This document shows positions 9,325 to 17,534 of a DNA stretch of 64,000 bases, in pieces. Position numbers and translations under genes: made by a program. Below the pieces are notes generated by a model, which made no database searches, had not been told where the DNA came from, and saw only the letters and a list, made by a program, of their open reading frames with translations. The stretch lies in contig JACKAC010000001.1 of assembly GCA_020635255.1 (NCBI GenBank), forward strand, positions 1,031,501 through 1,095,500, in the 5' to 3' direction. Origin of the DNA: Ignavibacteriales bacterium. Lineage in GTDB: Bacteria; Bacteroidota; Ignavibacteria; Tepidaquicellales; Tepidaquicellaceae. Position 1 is the stretch's first letter; every line of letters starts with the position of its first letter.

Positions 9325-9954
9325 TTATATTTTGTTTGATTCCCAAAATTCTTTTAGAGCATATTCCTCTCCATTAAACTTATCCCTGTCGCAATTTCCA
9401 CTGATACCATCAACTTTATGTGGTTCAGGTCCATTTCCATCGCCAGTGTACTGCCATAAAGTCCATTTATCCCATATATTCTTTGGCCAGTTTGGATTAT
9501 TATCCCAATCAATAAGCCATAGCCAACATTTTTTGAAAATTGAATTATTGGTTATCTGACTGTGTAAAAAAGTTCCTGAGTAAATACCAGGATAGAGATT
9601 AAATCTTTCATGAATTGCTTCAATGAAATCCTCTCCTTGTTTCTTATGAATAGTATCGTATGGTTTGGGATCATTACGCTCAAAATCCAGTGCAATTATT
9701 GTATCGTTATTGTTATCAATATGATTTAAAAAATGATCAGCTTGATTCTTACCATTTTTATCCGTTCCAAAATGATATGCTCCCCATAGTAACCCGTTTT
9801 CAAGCGCTTCTTTTTTTCTTTCCCTATACTTGTCGTCTACAAATGAAATACCTTGGGTTGCTTTATGAATTACTCCTATGATTCCTGCTTCTTTTACTTT
9901 TTCAAAATTAATACGTTCATTATGATGAGAAATGTCAATTACTCTATTTATCAT
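9325..9954 (-). CDS. GH25-family muramidase (lysozyme)
   Basis: The 209-residue protein consists of one GH25 (Chalaropsis-type) lysozyme domain, which cleaves the beta-1,4 bond between MurNAc and GlcNAc in peptidoglycan. Visible family motifs are VIDISHHN at the start (first acidic residue), GVIHKATQG, GAYHFG (about 59-64), IALDFE (about 87-92, the DxE catalytic pair), WLIDWD, and the end strand WTLWQYTGDG. There is no signal peptide and no cell-wall-binding repeat, which is unusual for a self-acting autolysin; export would need a phage-like or contractile route, or lysis. No holin, tail or capsid gene is nearby. The downstream unknown gene is its likely operon partner. Confidence 0.85.
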   Translation of the reverse strand: MINRVIDISHHNERINFEKVKEAGIIGVIHKATQGISFVDDKYRERKKEALENGLLWGAYHFGTDKNGKNQADHFLNHIDNNNDTIIALDFERNDPKPYDTIHKKQGEDFIEAIHERFNLYPGIYSGTFLHSQITNNSIFKKCWLWLIDWDNNPNWPKNIWDKWTLWQYTGDGNGPEPHKVDGISGNCDRDKFNGEEYALKEFWESNKI

Positions 9955-9986
9955 TTTTCTTTTTTAATTTTGTAAAAATTTTCCCT

Positions 9987-10208
9987 TTACTCCTCCATCT
10001 CATATATTTCTACAAGGACGCCGTCCTTATAGACGTACACATATGTTATTCCGTCGATCGTTACATACTCATAGATCACACCATTTCCATCTGTGATGTC
10101 GGTTACAGATGAGGTACTGCCTGGAGTCGCTCCGCTTACATTACCCGGCGACAGAGTTCCGAAGCTCAATACAAATAGGGCGCAAATAAAAAGTAATAGT
10201 GATCTCAT
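9987..10208 (-). CDS. Small exported peptide of unknown function
   Basis: The 73-residue product has a clear Sec signal peptide (MRSLLLFICALFVLSFG, cleavage probably near residues 22-27) followed by about 45 mature residues, with a repetitive beta-like stretch VIYEYVTIDGITYVYVYKD. A good ribosome-binding site (AGGAGAG) sits 5-6 bases before the ATG, which fixes the start. The function is not recognised. It precedes the muramidase gene on the same strand by 32 bases and may be in its operon. Confidence 0.6.
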   Translation of the reverse strand: MRSLLLFICALFVLSFGTLSPGNVSGATPGSTSSVTDITDGNGVIYEYVTIDGITYVYVYKDGVLVEIYEMEE

Positions 10209-10391
10209 TTTTCTCTCCTTTTTTAAATTTTGAAGATTAATGAGAAATTATTCCTAATTGCTCAAGAGTGCAAAGAAGCTTGGAAGATTATGTTGCAGGA
10301 TTTTGTGAAGTAGTGGGTAACTAAATATTGATTTTTTCTAAAGAAATGAATATATTACAAGCTTATTTATATTTCAAATGTTGCAAATAAA

Positions 10392-11969
10392 GTGATCAGG
10401 AATAGCAAAATATTCGATATTCTCAGGACTTTCTCACGTGAAGAGTTTAAGGACTTTCGTAAATTCCTAAATTCTCCATATTTTATTTCGCGTGAAAAGC
10501 TGAGTGAACTGTATGATCTCTTATTAAAGCACGCCCACCATAAGGATTTTCGTAGCGTGGACGCTTCTTTTTTGTATAGAAAACTTTTCCCTGAAGAATT
10601 TAGAGAGCGTGGATACTCTGATTCTACGATGAGATTTTTCCTGAACGCGCTGTATCACGCCGCTGAAGATTTTCTGGCGGTTAGAGCATTTAGAAAAAAA
10701 GATATGCTTAGATGCGAACTTCTTAGAGAGGAGCTTCTTTCAAAGGGTTTGCATGGACCATTTTCTATTAATCTGGCAAGTGCAGAGAAGCATCTTAACG
10801 AGTCTGATATTTCCGATCCCGCGTTCTATCTTCTCCGCTATAATCTCGAGCAGGAAAAGCTTAATATCACCAATGTGATGAGCGGTCAAAAAATAAGGAA
10901 AGGTAAAAAGCAGGATACGAGTGAGCATAAGCTTGCCGCAAAATATCTCTTCAATTATTTTACTATAGAGTTGACAGGTTTGGCAGATATATACGTAAAA
11001 TATTGCAAACAAAAGAACGTACATATTGACGAGAGATTCCTTGAATATATGTACCAGAGCATAAATATAGAAAAGCTGATCGAATTCCTGAACACTGTCT
11101 CGGATAAAGATGATAAAAAGAAAGTGGATATTGCTGAGATATACTTTGCAAAATACAAAGCGTTCACATTTATGGATAATGATAAATATTATGAAGATTA
11201 TAAGAGGATGCTTATTTCCCGCGCCCGCGATATTGAGATAGATTACAGGCACCACTTCTTTGCCCGGCTCCTCGATTATTGTGTGCTAAAGCGCAGGTCT
11301 AAGCCAAATATTAAAAAATACGCTCGTGAACTTATATCCGTTTATAAATTGGTTATCGAGAATGGTCTCTACAGACACTCTAAAAACAAAAACTTTCCTA
11401 TGGACTTATTTAGGAATGTGATTATAGCCGGTCTCAGAGAGGGTGAAATTAAATGGATAGAAGAGTTCATAGACAGGTTTGGACCTAAGCTTCATAAGGA
11501 TCTTAGAAAGGATGCCATTCATTATGCTAAAGCCCGCCTTATGTTCGAAAAGAGGGATTTCTATGGAGCAATTAGCAATCTCGGAAAAATGAAGAACGAG
11601 TATCACCAGTTTACCGTCGAAAAAAAGGCTTTCTATTTAATGTCTCTTTACGACCTTGCAAAATACGAAGAAGCACTGAAATTTATTGACGCATTTAGAC
11701 ATTACCTCGATAATACGGATTATATTTCATCTCGTATAAAGAAGATCAATAAAAGATTGGTTTATTTCGTTGGAAAACTGATTCGCGAGCACGGAAAAGT
11801 GAATAGCATTTCAGACGGGTATATCCGTAGAGAAATATTTAAGGAGGAAGATGTTTACAGCAAGGACTGGCTCCTCAAAAAAGCTGATGAACTCATCCGG
11901 AGAAAGCCAAATCAGAGTAAATCCACACGTAAATTACGTCCTCACAAGACCACCCGCTTTAGCATTTAA
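10392..11969 (+). CDS. Helical-repeat protein of unknown function, paralog 3 of 3
   Basis: The 525-residue product is a more distant member of the family at 5298 and 7047. The N-terminal module is kept (FSREEFKDFRKFL, NSPYFISREKLSELYDLLL, FLYRKLFPEEF, FLNALYHAAEDFLAV), and the C-terminal TPR-like part (AKARLMFEKRDFYGAISNL) aligns as well. The middle section diverges and carries a lysine-rich insert (RKGKKQDTSEHK, about residues 167-178). The C-terminus ends in a basic tail (about 505-525) absent from the other copies. The start is GTG at 10392. No signal peptide or membrane segment. Function unknown. Confidence 0.72.
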   Translation: MIRNSKIFDILRTFSREEFKDFRKFLNSPYFISREKLSELYDLLLKHAHHKDFRSVDASFLYRKLFPEEFRERGYSDSTMRFFLNALYHAAEDFLAVRAFRKKDMLRCELLREELLSKGLHGPFSINLASAEKHLNESDISDPAFYLLRYNLEQEKLNITNVMSGQKIRKGKKQDTSEHKLAAKYLFNYFTIELTGLADIYVKYCKQKNVHIDERFLEYMYQSINIEKLIEFLNTVSDKDDKKKVDIAEIYFAKYKAFTFMDNDKYYEDYKRMLISRARDIEIDYRHHFFARLLDYCVLKRRSKPNIKKYARELISVYKLVIENGLYRHSKNKNFPMDLFRNVIIAGLREGEIKWIEEFIDRFGPKLHKDLRKDAIHYAKARLMFEKRDFYGAISNLGKMKNEYHQFTVEKKAFYLMSLYDLAKYEEALKFIDAFRHYLDNTDYISSRIKKINKRLVYFVGKLIREHGKVNSISDGYIRREIFKEEDVYSKDWLLKKADELIRRKPNQSKSTRKLRPHKTTRFSI

Positions 11970-12030
11970 CCTTTTCCCCATATTTCGTATCTTGTATTTT
12001 ACCAATAATTAAGAAGAAAATTGCGCATAT

Positions 12031-14466
12031 ATGTCGAAAGCTAACCAAAAATCAGGTAAACAGACCAATAAAGCAGACAAGAATTTTGATCAGTATAAAA
12101 ACGAAGTAATTGCGGATTATAAGCTTGCCGTCGAAAGCAGGGAAGCCAGCCTCCTTGGCAGGAAGGAAGTTCTCACCGGGAAAGCTAAATTTGGAATATT
12201 TGGCGACGGTAAAGAGATAGCCCAGCTGGCTATGGCAAAAGCCTTTAAAAAGGGTGATTTCCGCTCAGGTTATTACCGCGACCAGACTTTTGCTTTCGCA
12301 ACAGATATGTTTACCATTAAAGAATGGTTTGCTCAATTATACGCCGACACGGACGTTGAACATGATCCTGCATCTGCAGGAAGGATGATGAATTCACACT
12401 TTGCGACACGGAGCCTGGATGAGAAAGGTAATTGGAAGAACTTAATGGAGATAAAAAACTCCTCGCCTGATATCTCACCCACAGCCAGCCAGATGCAGAG
12501 ACTGCTCGGTTTGGCTTACGCATCCAAATTATATAGAAATAACGAACAACTTCATTCCATGACCGAATTTACCGACAAAGGAAATGAAGTTGCTTTTGGC
12601 ACTATCGGTAATGCCAGTTGCGCGGAAGGAATGTTCTTCGAAACCATAAACGCCGCCGCGGTTCTTATGGTCCCGATGGCAATATCGATCTGGGATGACG
12701 GCTATGGTATCTCCGTTCCTAATAAATACCAGGTAGCGAAATCAAATATTTCCGAAGTCTTAAAAGGTTACGAATACGATGAGGAATCCGGGCAGGGCTT
12801 TAAAATATACATTGGTAAAGGCTGGGATTACGAGGGACTTTGTAAAATTTATGAGGAGGGGATACAGGTGTGCCGTGAGAAGCACATCCCTGTAATGTTC
12901 CATATTCAGGAAGTCACTCAGCCTCAAGGACACTCTACTTCAGGGTCCCATGAGCGCTATAAATCACCCGAGCGCCTTCAATGGGAAAAAGACATGGACT
13001 GCATAACTAAAATGCGCGAATGGATGCTTTCGAACGCTATTGCCGAAGAGAAGGAACTTGATGAAATAGAAGCCGAAGCAAAGAAGTTCGTTAAAGAATC
13101 ACAAAAGCAAGCGTGGGATGAATTTCTCGATCCGATCAAAAAAGATGCTAATGAAACCGGTGAACTCTTCCTCGCGGTTGCTGATAAGAGTACGGCAAAG
13201 GATGACATTAAAGTTGTCTATGACTCGTTAAAGAATTCTCTAGACAAAAATAGAAAAGTTATCTCGTCGGCAGTTATGGATGTCCTACGCCTTTCTAGAA
13301 ATGATGATACACCTGAAAGAAATTCTCTTATTGATTGGTATAACGAATTTAACAAGAAGAATTTTGAGAGATACAGTTCATATCTGTACAGCGAATCTGA
13401 GCATAATGCTTTGAGTGTACCAGAGGTCAAACCTGTTTATAGTGATGGAGCTGAAAGACTAAACGGCAGTGAAGTTCTTAACGCTTTCTTCATGAAGGCA
13501 TTCGAGCGTGACCCGAGGATCTTTGCGATTGGTGAAGACATAGGAAAGCTCGGCGATGTAAACCAGGGAATGGTTGGTATACAGGAAAAGTTCGGCGATC
13601 TGCGTCTTACTGATACGGGTATTCGTGAAGCTACAATTGTAGGCCAGGGTATCGGTTCGGCAATGAGAGGACTCAAACCAATTATTGAAATCCAGTATCT
13701 CGATTATCTTCTCTATGGATTGCAAATTATTAGTGATGACCTTGCAACCGTACTTTATCGAACAAAGGGTGGACAGAAAGCCCCGATGATAGTTCGTACA
13801 CGCGGACACCGACTCGAAGGTATTTGGCACTCCGGTTCACCAATGAGTGCTGTACTCGGTTCTTTTCGCGGTTTATATGTTTGTGTACCTCGTAACATGA
13901 CAAAAGCAGCCGGTTTTTATAACACACTTCTCCAGTCAGACGAGCCCGGCTTAATTGTCGAGCGTCTTAATGCTTATCGTTTGAAAGAAGCTCTCCCGGA
14001 TAATATTGGCGATATTACAGTGCCGCTCGGTGTTCCGGAAGTGGTCAAAGAGGGAACGGATATTACTATTGTTACCTATGGGGCTTGTGTAGACATTGTA
14101 TCCGATGCCGTTAATAAGCTCGATGATGTTAACATCTCTTGCGAAATTATTGATGTGCAAACACTCATACCTTTTGACATTAATGCCGTCATTAAAAAAT
14201 CACTGAAGAAAACAAATAGAGTTCTATTTGTCGATGAGGACGTCCCGGGTGGTGCATCAGCATATATGATGCAGAAGGTGGTTGATGAGCAGGAAGGATG
14301 GCGCTACCTTGATTCGAAACCGTCTTGTCTCCCGGGGCAGGAACACAGACCCGCCTACGGTACGGACGGGGATTATTTCTCAAAACCAAATGCTGAGGAC
14401 GTATTCAGGGCCGTTTATAATATTATGAATGAAGCAGATCCTTCAAGTTATCCAATGTTCTATTGA
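12031..14466 (+). CDS. 2-oxoacid dehydrogenase E1, fused alpha and beta subunits
   Basis: The 811-residue protein joins an E1-alpha-like thiamine-diphosphate domain (about 30-390) to an E1-beta-like transketolase pyrimidine domain plus C-terminal domain (about 470-805). It should decarboxylate a 2-oxoacid (pyruvate or a branched-chain acid) and acylate the lipoyl group of E2. The substrate cannot be told, and E2 and E3 genes are not in the window. The usual GDG of the ThDP motif reads GNA (193-195), with DDGYGIS (222-228) where NNGYAIS is common; I recall this variant in Bacteroidota fused E1 proteins. Beta-domain signatures include IGEDIGKLGDVNQGM and RTRGHRLEGIWHSGSP. The ATG is at 12031, after an AT-rich leader, and the next gene overlaps the stop. 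Confidence 0.88.
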   Translation: MSKANQKSGKQTNKADKNFDQYKNEVIADYKLAVESREASLLGRKEVLTGKAKFGIFGDGKEIAQLAMAKAFKKGDFRSGYYRDQTFAFATDMFTIKEWFAQLYADTDVEHDPASAGRMMNSHFATRSLDEKGNWKNLMEIKNSSPDISPTASQMQRLLGLAYASKLYRNNEQLHSMTEFTDKGNEVAFGTIGNASCAEGMFFETINAAAVLMVPMAISIWDDGYGISVPNKYQVAKSNISEVLKGYEYDEESGQGFKIYIGKGWDYEGLCKIYEEGIQVCREKHIPVMFHIQEVTQPQGHSTSGSHERYKSPERLQWEKDMDCITKMREWMLSNAIAEEKELDEIEAEAKKFVKESQKQAWDEFLDPIKKDANETGELFLAVADKSTAKDDIKVVYDSLKNSLDKNRKVISSAVMDVLRLSRNDDTPERNSLIDWYNEFNKKNFERYSSYLYSESEHNALSVPEVKPVYSDGAERLNGSEVLNAFFMKAFERDPRIFAIGEDIGKLGDVNQGMVGIQEKFGDLRLTDTGIREATIVGQGIGSAMRGLKPIIEIQYLDYLLYGLQIISDDLATVLYRTKGGQKAPMIVRTRGHRLEGIWHSGSPMSAVLGSFRGLYVCVPRNMTKAAGFYNTLLQSDEPGLIVERLNAYRLKEALPDNIGDITVPLGVPEVVKEGTDITIVTYGACVDIVSDAVNKLDDVNISCEIIDVQTLIPFDINAVIKKSLKKTNRVLFVDEDVPGGASAYMMQKVVDEQEGWRYLDSKPSCLPGQEHRPAYGTDGDYFSKPNAEDVFRAVYNIMNEADPSSYPMFY

Positions 14467-14912
14467 TGGAATTTGAAACTTACGACATATTGTTCGGTAA
14501 GAAGCTCGACTCTTTGAAGGAAGAGCTCCTTGCATATAAGAACGAAGAGGATATCTGGAAACTCCACGGTGATATCAAAAACACTCCCGCAAATCTTGCC
14601 ATGCACCTCTGTGGCAACCTTAAACATTTTTTTGGTGCAATTATTGGCAATACCGGCTACGAACGTAACAGAGATTACGAATTCACCGTGAAAGACTTAT
14701 CACGGGATGAAATAGTTAAGGAAATTGAATCGACTAAAGAAGCGATTATGCCTGTTTTGAAAAGCCTTTCACTGGATGATCTGAATAAGAAATATCCAAC
14801 TGATGACTTTGGAGAAAATCTGACTGTCGGCTGGGTAATAACGGGATTGGGGTATCACTTAGGATATCATCTTGGACAGATAAATTATCACCGAAGGATG
14901 TTTAACTATTGA
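14466..14912 (+). CDS. DinB-like / DUF1572 four-helix protein
   Basis: The 148-residue product is a small helical-bundle protein of the DinB/YfiT superfamily. Candidate metal-binding histidines lie in MHLCGNLKHF (about residues 47-56) and near the end in YHLGYHLGQINYHRR. Superfamily members include thiol transferases and many uncharacterised stress-linked proteins; the reaction here is unknown. I chose ATG at 14466, which overlaps the last base of the E1 stop codon (TGATG), rather than the TTG one codon earlier. The coupling suggests co-translation with E1. Confidence 0.75.
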   Translation: MEFETYDILFGKKLDSLKEELLAYKNEEDIWKLHGDIKNTPANLAMHLCGNLKHFFGAIIGNTGYERNRDYEFTVKDLSRDEIVKEIESTKEAIMPVLKSLSLDDLNKKYPTDDFGENLTVGWVITGLGYHLGYHLGQINYHRRMFNY

Positions 14913-15598
14913 ATATCCTTTAGGTTTTTTATAATTCTTTTTGCAGAATTGTATTCGTTGCTTTCAGTTCCTAGCTTCTCAAAAATTGATATTGCCTTGT
15001 TAACATCGTAACTTTTCAGATAAGTTAGGCCAACATACCATTCTGTTTGTTCCCTAAATACATTATTCTCGATTTTTAAAAGCTTGTTAAATTTGGTTCG
15101 TGCTTCTTTGTACTTTCCAATATCTAGCAGAGAGATCCCGCAATAAAATAATGAATACACGTCCTTCGGTTTATCTTTAAGTATTTTTTTGAAAAGGGTT
15201 ACCGCATTATTGTAGTTTCCTTCGGAATATTGTTTCATTGCCTCATTTAGGTACTTGCTACGATCCGAGCGGACGGTGACAATGTTTTCGTAAGGTGAGA
15301 AATATTTTTCAAAGATCTTATCAATAAAATTACTCACCGACTGGTTTAGATTATCTAAGCTATCACTCTGTAGATTCTTTTTTTTTATACTCCTTTTATG
15401 AATTTTTACAAGCTTTTTTTTAATTTCAGATCTACCGTAGGTATTTATTGCTATTTGCGAAAGTTTGAAATTCCTGAATTGGTTTGCAAAGGCAGGGTTA
15501 TTTTTTAGGTTCTTCTTAAATTGTGAAAGTTGATTCCCGGTCAACTTGCCCGATAGATACTTCTCGAATCTATCTATATCTTTAAACTCTTCTTTCAT
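14906..15598 (-). CDS. Soluble TPR protein with anti-sigma-like N-terminus
   Basis: The start ATG at 15596-15598 overlaps the sigma factor stop by four bases (ATGA), which makes it more credible than the in-frame start 25 codons upstream. The 230-residue protein opens with DIDRFEKYLSGKLTGNQ and continues to NNPAFANQF, the pattern seen at the start of many Bacteroidota anti-sigma-type proteins. A lysine-rich linker (about 60-75) and TPR repeats (about 120-225: YSEGNYNNAVTLFKKIL, DIGKYKEARTKFNKLL) follow. No transmembrane segment is present, so it would act in the cytoplasm, unlike classic membrane anti-sigma factors. I infer that it binds and controls the sigma factor. Confidence 0.68.
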   Translation of the reverse strand: MKEEFKDIDRFEKYLSGKLTGNQLSQFKKNLKNNPAFANQFRNFKLSQIAINTYGRSEIKKKLVKIHKRSIKKKNLQSDSLDNLNQSVSNFIDKIFEKYFSPYENIVTVRSDRSKYLNEAMKQYSEGNYNNAVTLFKKILKDKPKDVYSLFYCGISLLDIGKYKEARTKFNKLLKIENNVFREQTEWYVGLTYLKSYDVNKAISIFEKLGTESNEYNSAKRIIKNLKDIQ

Positions 15599-16197
15599 AA
15601 ACTTAGAAACTCTTTTAATATATTTCGCTTTTGCATGGAAGAATCCATAATGTTCATTAATTCTTTCATACATTTATATTTTTTGTTTTTCATGGCTTGT
15701 TCACTTTTATATCCTTCGAGATTCATGATCTTTCTCATTGACATATTATCATAGTAAAATGCTATAAGGATCTCTTTGCATTTTTTACTGAGTTTGTTAA
15801 TTAGATTGTTTAGCGTTTGAAGTACTTTTTCATTGTCAATTTCACTTGCCTCATCATCTACGGGTACAAATTCCTGTATATCTTCTATTCTTAAAGAAGA
15901 TCTCATTTTACTCTTAAGCCTTTTAAGCCATAGATTTCTTGATACCGAGTAAAGATATGTCGTAATATTACAGGATAGTTCAAGATTGCCTTTTTGCACC
16001 TTTTCATAAAATACAATAATTGCATCTTGGAAAATATCCTGTGCTTCGGTCTCATTCCCGTTATTGCCGAGAATAAACCTTGATATAATAGGGTAATTTG
16101 ATTTATAAAGATACTCAAGACAAAGGTTAATTTTCTTAGCTTCCCCTGATTGAATTCCCTTTAAAATCTCCCCGTCACTTATTTTGTTCTGCCTCAA
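15595..16197 (-). CDS. ECF-type RNA polymerase sigma factor
   Basis: The 200-residue protein has a sigma-70 region 2 (EAQDIFQDAIIVFYEKV, then TYLYSVSRNLWLKRLK, about residues 51-97) and a region 4 helix-turn-helix (LSKKCKEILIAFYYDNMSMRKIM, about 135-157, then a recognition helix near 160-178). Region 3 is missing, as in ECF sigma factors. It would direct RNA polymerase to a small regulon. It overlaps the TPR protein gene by four bases and is divergent from the lipoprotein gene at 16351; the shared 153-base spacer holds an inverted repeat. I infer that the secreted and CHAT genes to its right are among its targets. Confidence 0.82.
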   Translation of the reverse strand: MRQNKISDGEILKGIQSGEAKKINLCLEYLYKSNYPIISRFILGNNGNETEAQDIFQDAIIVFYEKVQKGNLELSCNITTYLYSVSRNLWLKRLKSKMRSSLRIEDIQEFVPVDDEASEIDNEKVLQTLNNLINKLSKKCKEILIAFYYDNMSMRKIMNLEGYKSEQAMKNKKYKCMKELMNIMDSSMQKRNILKEFLSL

Positions 16198-16299
16198 CTA
16201 ACCCTTAGTTATTTAAATACAATACTATAAATAACTTATGTAAATAACTAAGAAAATTCAATTAATATAATATGATACTCTTAATACCAAAAAAAGGAC

Positions 16300-16326
16300 T
16301 TAGGTAATTAAAATGGGGTTACCTAA
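16300..16326. promoter_or_regulatory. Inverted repeat before the lipoprotein gene
   Basis: TTAGGTAA (16300-16307) and TTACCTAA (16319-16326) form a perfect 8-base inverted repeat with an 11-base spacer, 25 bases before the lipoprotein ATG. The words TAAATAACT/AGTTATTTA around it recur in the sigma factor leader (about 16206-16255). It could be an operator or a small RNA hairpin. Confidence 0.4.
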
Positions 16327-16350
16327 ATAACTGATTATGTATAAAAGTTA

Positions 16351-16788
16351 ATGAAGATTTTGACTTTAATATTATTAACTTTGCTGGCTTTTCTCTATTC
16401 TTGCGAAGAGCCGTTGAATCCAATTCCTGATATTTATAGGTCGATGGTTAATGGAAATGATTTTGTCCCATTAAGTGAATCCGGTGTATTAAGGATAAGA
16501 TTCTTAAAGTATGATTCGAATGAAAAACTGATCAAAGCAAGGGTCAAAATTGAATCATCGGATAAAAAAGAAAAATATTTATTGACTGATACATCTGGAG
16601 TAGTAAAAATTCCGGTCAATAACAATAACTTCATTCCGGGATATTGGAATATAGAGATCTGTTACTCACATGGATCTGAACAATATTATGGAACCCGTTC
16701 TTTTTATATGAATATGGAAATGAGTTCTTTACTCGATGTTTTCATTAGCAAGGGAATCTGTGAGAAAAAGTTTATAAAAGTCGAATAA
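16351..16788 (+). CDS. Putative lipoprotein
   Basis: The 145-residue protein starts with a short hydrophobic signal ending in the lipobox LYSC, Cys18 being the predicted lipidated residue. The mature part has beta-rich segments, including a carboxypeptidase-regulatory-like stretch (KARVKIESSDKKEKYLLTD, then GVVKIPV) followed by the strand YWNIEICYSHG. I do not recognise a specific family. It is divergent from the ECF sigma gene and upstream of a second exported protein, so it may be an envelope component of the same regulon. Confidence 0.65.
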   Translation: MKILTLILLTLLAFLYSCEEPLNPIPDIYRSMVNGNDFVPLSESGVLRIRFLKYDSNEKLIKARVKIESSDKKEKYLLTDTSGVVKIPVNNNNFIPGYWNIEICYSHGSEQYYGTRSFYMNMEMSSLLDVFISKGICEKKFIKVE

Positions 16789-16820
16789 AATCTTTTACTA
16801 GTTACCCTTGACCCCTAAAA

Positions 16821-16874
16821 CGTATTAATAATAACATTTCCCGATGTCGGTATGCCTTGTGATTCTAAATTAGA
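16821..16874 (+). promoter_or_regulatory. Duplicated upstream element, copy 1 (before exported protein gene)
   Basis: About 55 bases here match the element at 17408-17463. Shared blocks are ATTAAT, then CCCGATGTCGGTATGCCTTGTGAT here against ACCGATGCCGGTGTGTCTTGTGAT there, then GAATTTTATTTTT. TTGTGA followed at 16-17 bases by TATTTT would fit a promoter. It ends about 35 bases before the ATG at 16909. Two copies before two genes of one locus suggest co-regulation. Confidence 0.5.
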
Positions 16875-16908
16875 ATTTTATTTTTAAAACTTTAAATTAA
16901 ACAGATCA

Positions 16909-17280
16909 ATGAAAAAAGCAATTTCTTTAGTTTTCGTGATAGCAGTGATTTTCACTGCAGTAGTTTTCCTTGATAATTCTGAAGCCACCTCTAAACCTCA
17001 AGGTCGATACAATACATGGGTTCAGGTTGATGCAAGCACATGTCCTGACTATACCGTATGGATAGTTCCCGCTGACGAGAGCTCAGGACCCGAAATGATG
17101 GATCTAGCAGGCACATGCTTGTTCGGATACTATATAGACCCTGCAGATACAAATGAATATATAGTATATATCTGCGCGGGTGCTGTTCATGGTGAATCAG
17201 TGGTGAAGCATACTGCCGAGGGTGGGGACAGCTATACTGTTATTACTTTAGAATCTGGTTCATGTCCATATGGAGAATAA
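16909..17280 (+). CDS. Small exported protein of unknown function
   Basis: The 123-residue product has a Sec signal peptide (KKAISLVFVIAVIFTAVVF, likely cut after about residue 27). The mature part is acidic and has four cysteines (in STCPDY, GTCLFGY, YICAGAV and SGSCPYG) that could form two disulphides after export. No family is recognised. It is preceded by copy 1 of the duplicated element and followed by a clear terminator, so it is probably transcribed alone. Confidence 0.62.
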   Translation: MKKAISLVFVIAVIFTAVVFLDNSEATSKPQGRYNTWVQVDASTCPDYTVWIVPADESSGPEMMDLAGTCLFGYYIDPADTNEYIVYICAGAVHGESVVKHTAEGGDSYTVITLESGSCPYGE

Positions 17281-17308
17281 ATTTTAAGTCAATCCCTAAT
17301 TGATTTCT

Positions 17309-17340
17309 AAAAGAGAAAGTGGTCATCACTTTCTCTTTTT
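17309..17340 (+). terminator. Rho-independent terminator after exported protein gene
   Basis: A perfect 13-base stem, AAAAGAGAAAGTG (17309-17321) and CACTTTCTCTTTT (17327-17339), has a 5-base loop and ends in a T-run. It lies 28 bases after the stop of the exported protein gene and separates it from the CHAT gene. Confidence 0.8.
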
Positions 17341-17407
17341 ATTATAAGGTGTTTTATCTTTATAATAAAAGAAAGACATGGATATAAATCAATTTATTCC
17401 CCGAAAA

Positions 17408-17463
17408 GCATTAATTAATAGCATTCACCGATGCCGGTGTGTCTTGTGATTTATTAATTTGAA
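17408..17463 (+). promoter_or_regulatory. Duplicated upstream element, copy 2 (before TPR-CHAT gene)
   Basis: This is the second copy of the element at 16821-16874: ATTAATTAATAG, then ACCGATGCCGGTGTGTCTTGTGAT, then TTTGAATTTTATTTTT. It ends about 70 bases before the GTG start of the CHAT gene. The pair of elements in the ECF sigma locus makes it a candidate promoter for that sigma factor. Confidence 0.5.
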
Positions 17464-17534
17464 TTTTATTTTTTTAATTTTGTTGGATTAAAACGCTTGT
17501 CCATAGCAAAGCTAAAACTTATATCAATAGATTT

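Noticed and set aside
9325..9954. GH25 gene as part of a prophage
   Set aside because: No phage structural, packaging, integrase or holin gene is near; the flanks are ordinary genes and the paralog family.
14906..15673. Upstream start at 15673 for the TPR protein
   Set aside because: It would overlap the sigma gene by 79 bases; the ATG at 15598 gives the typical four-base overlap and the family-like N-terminus.
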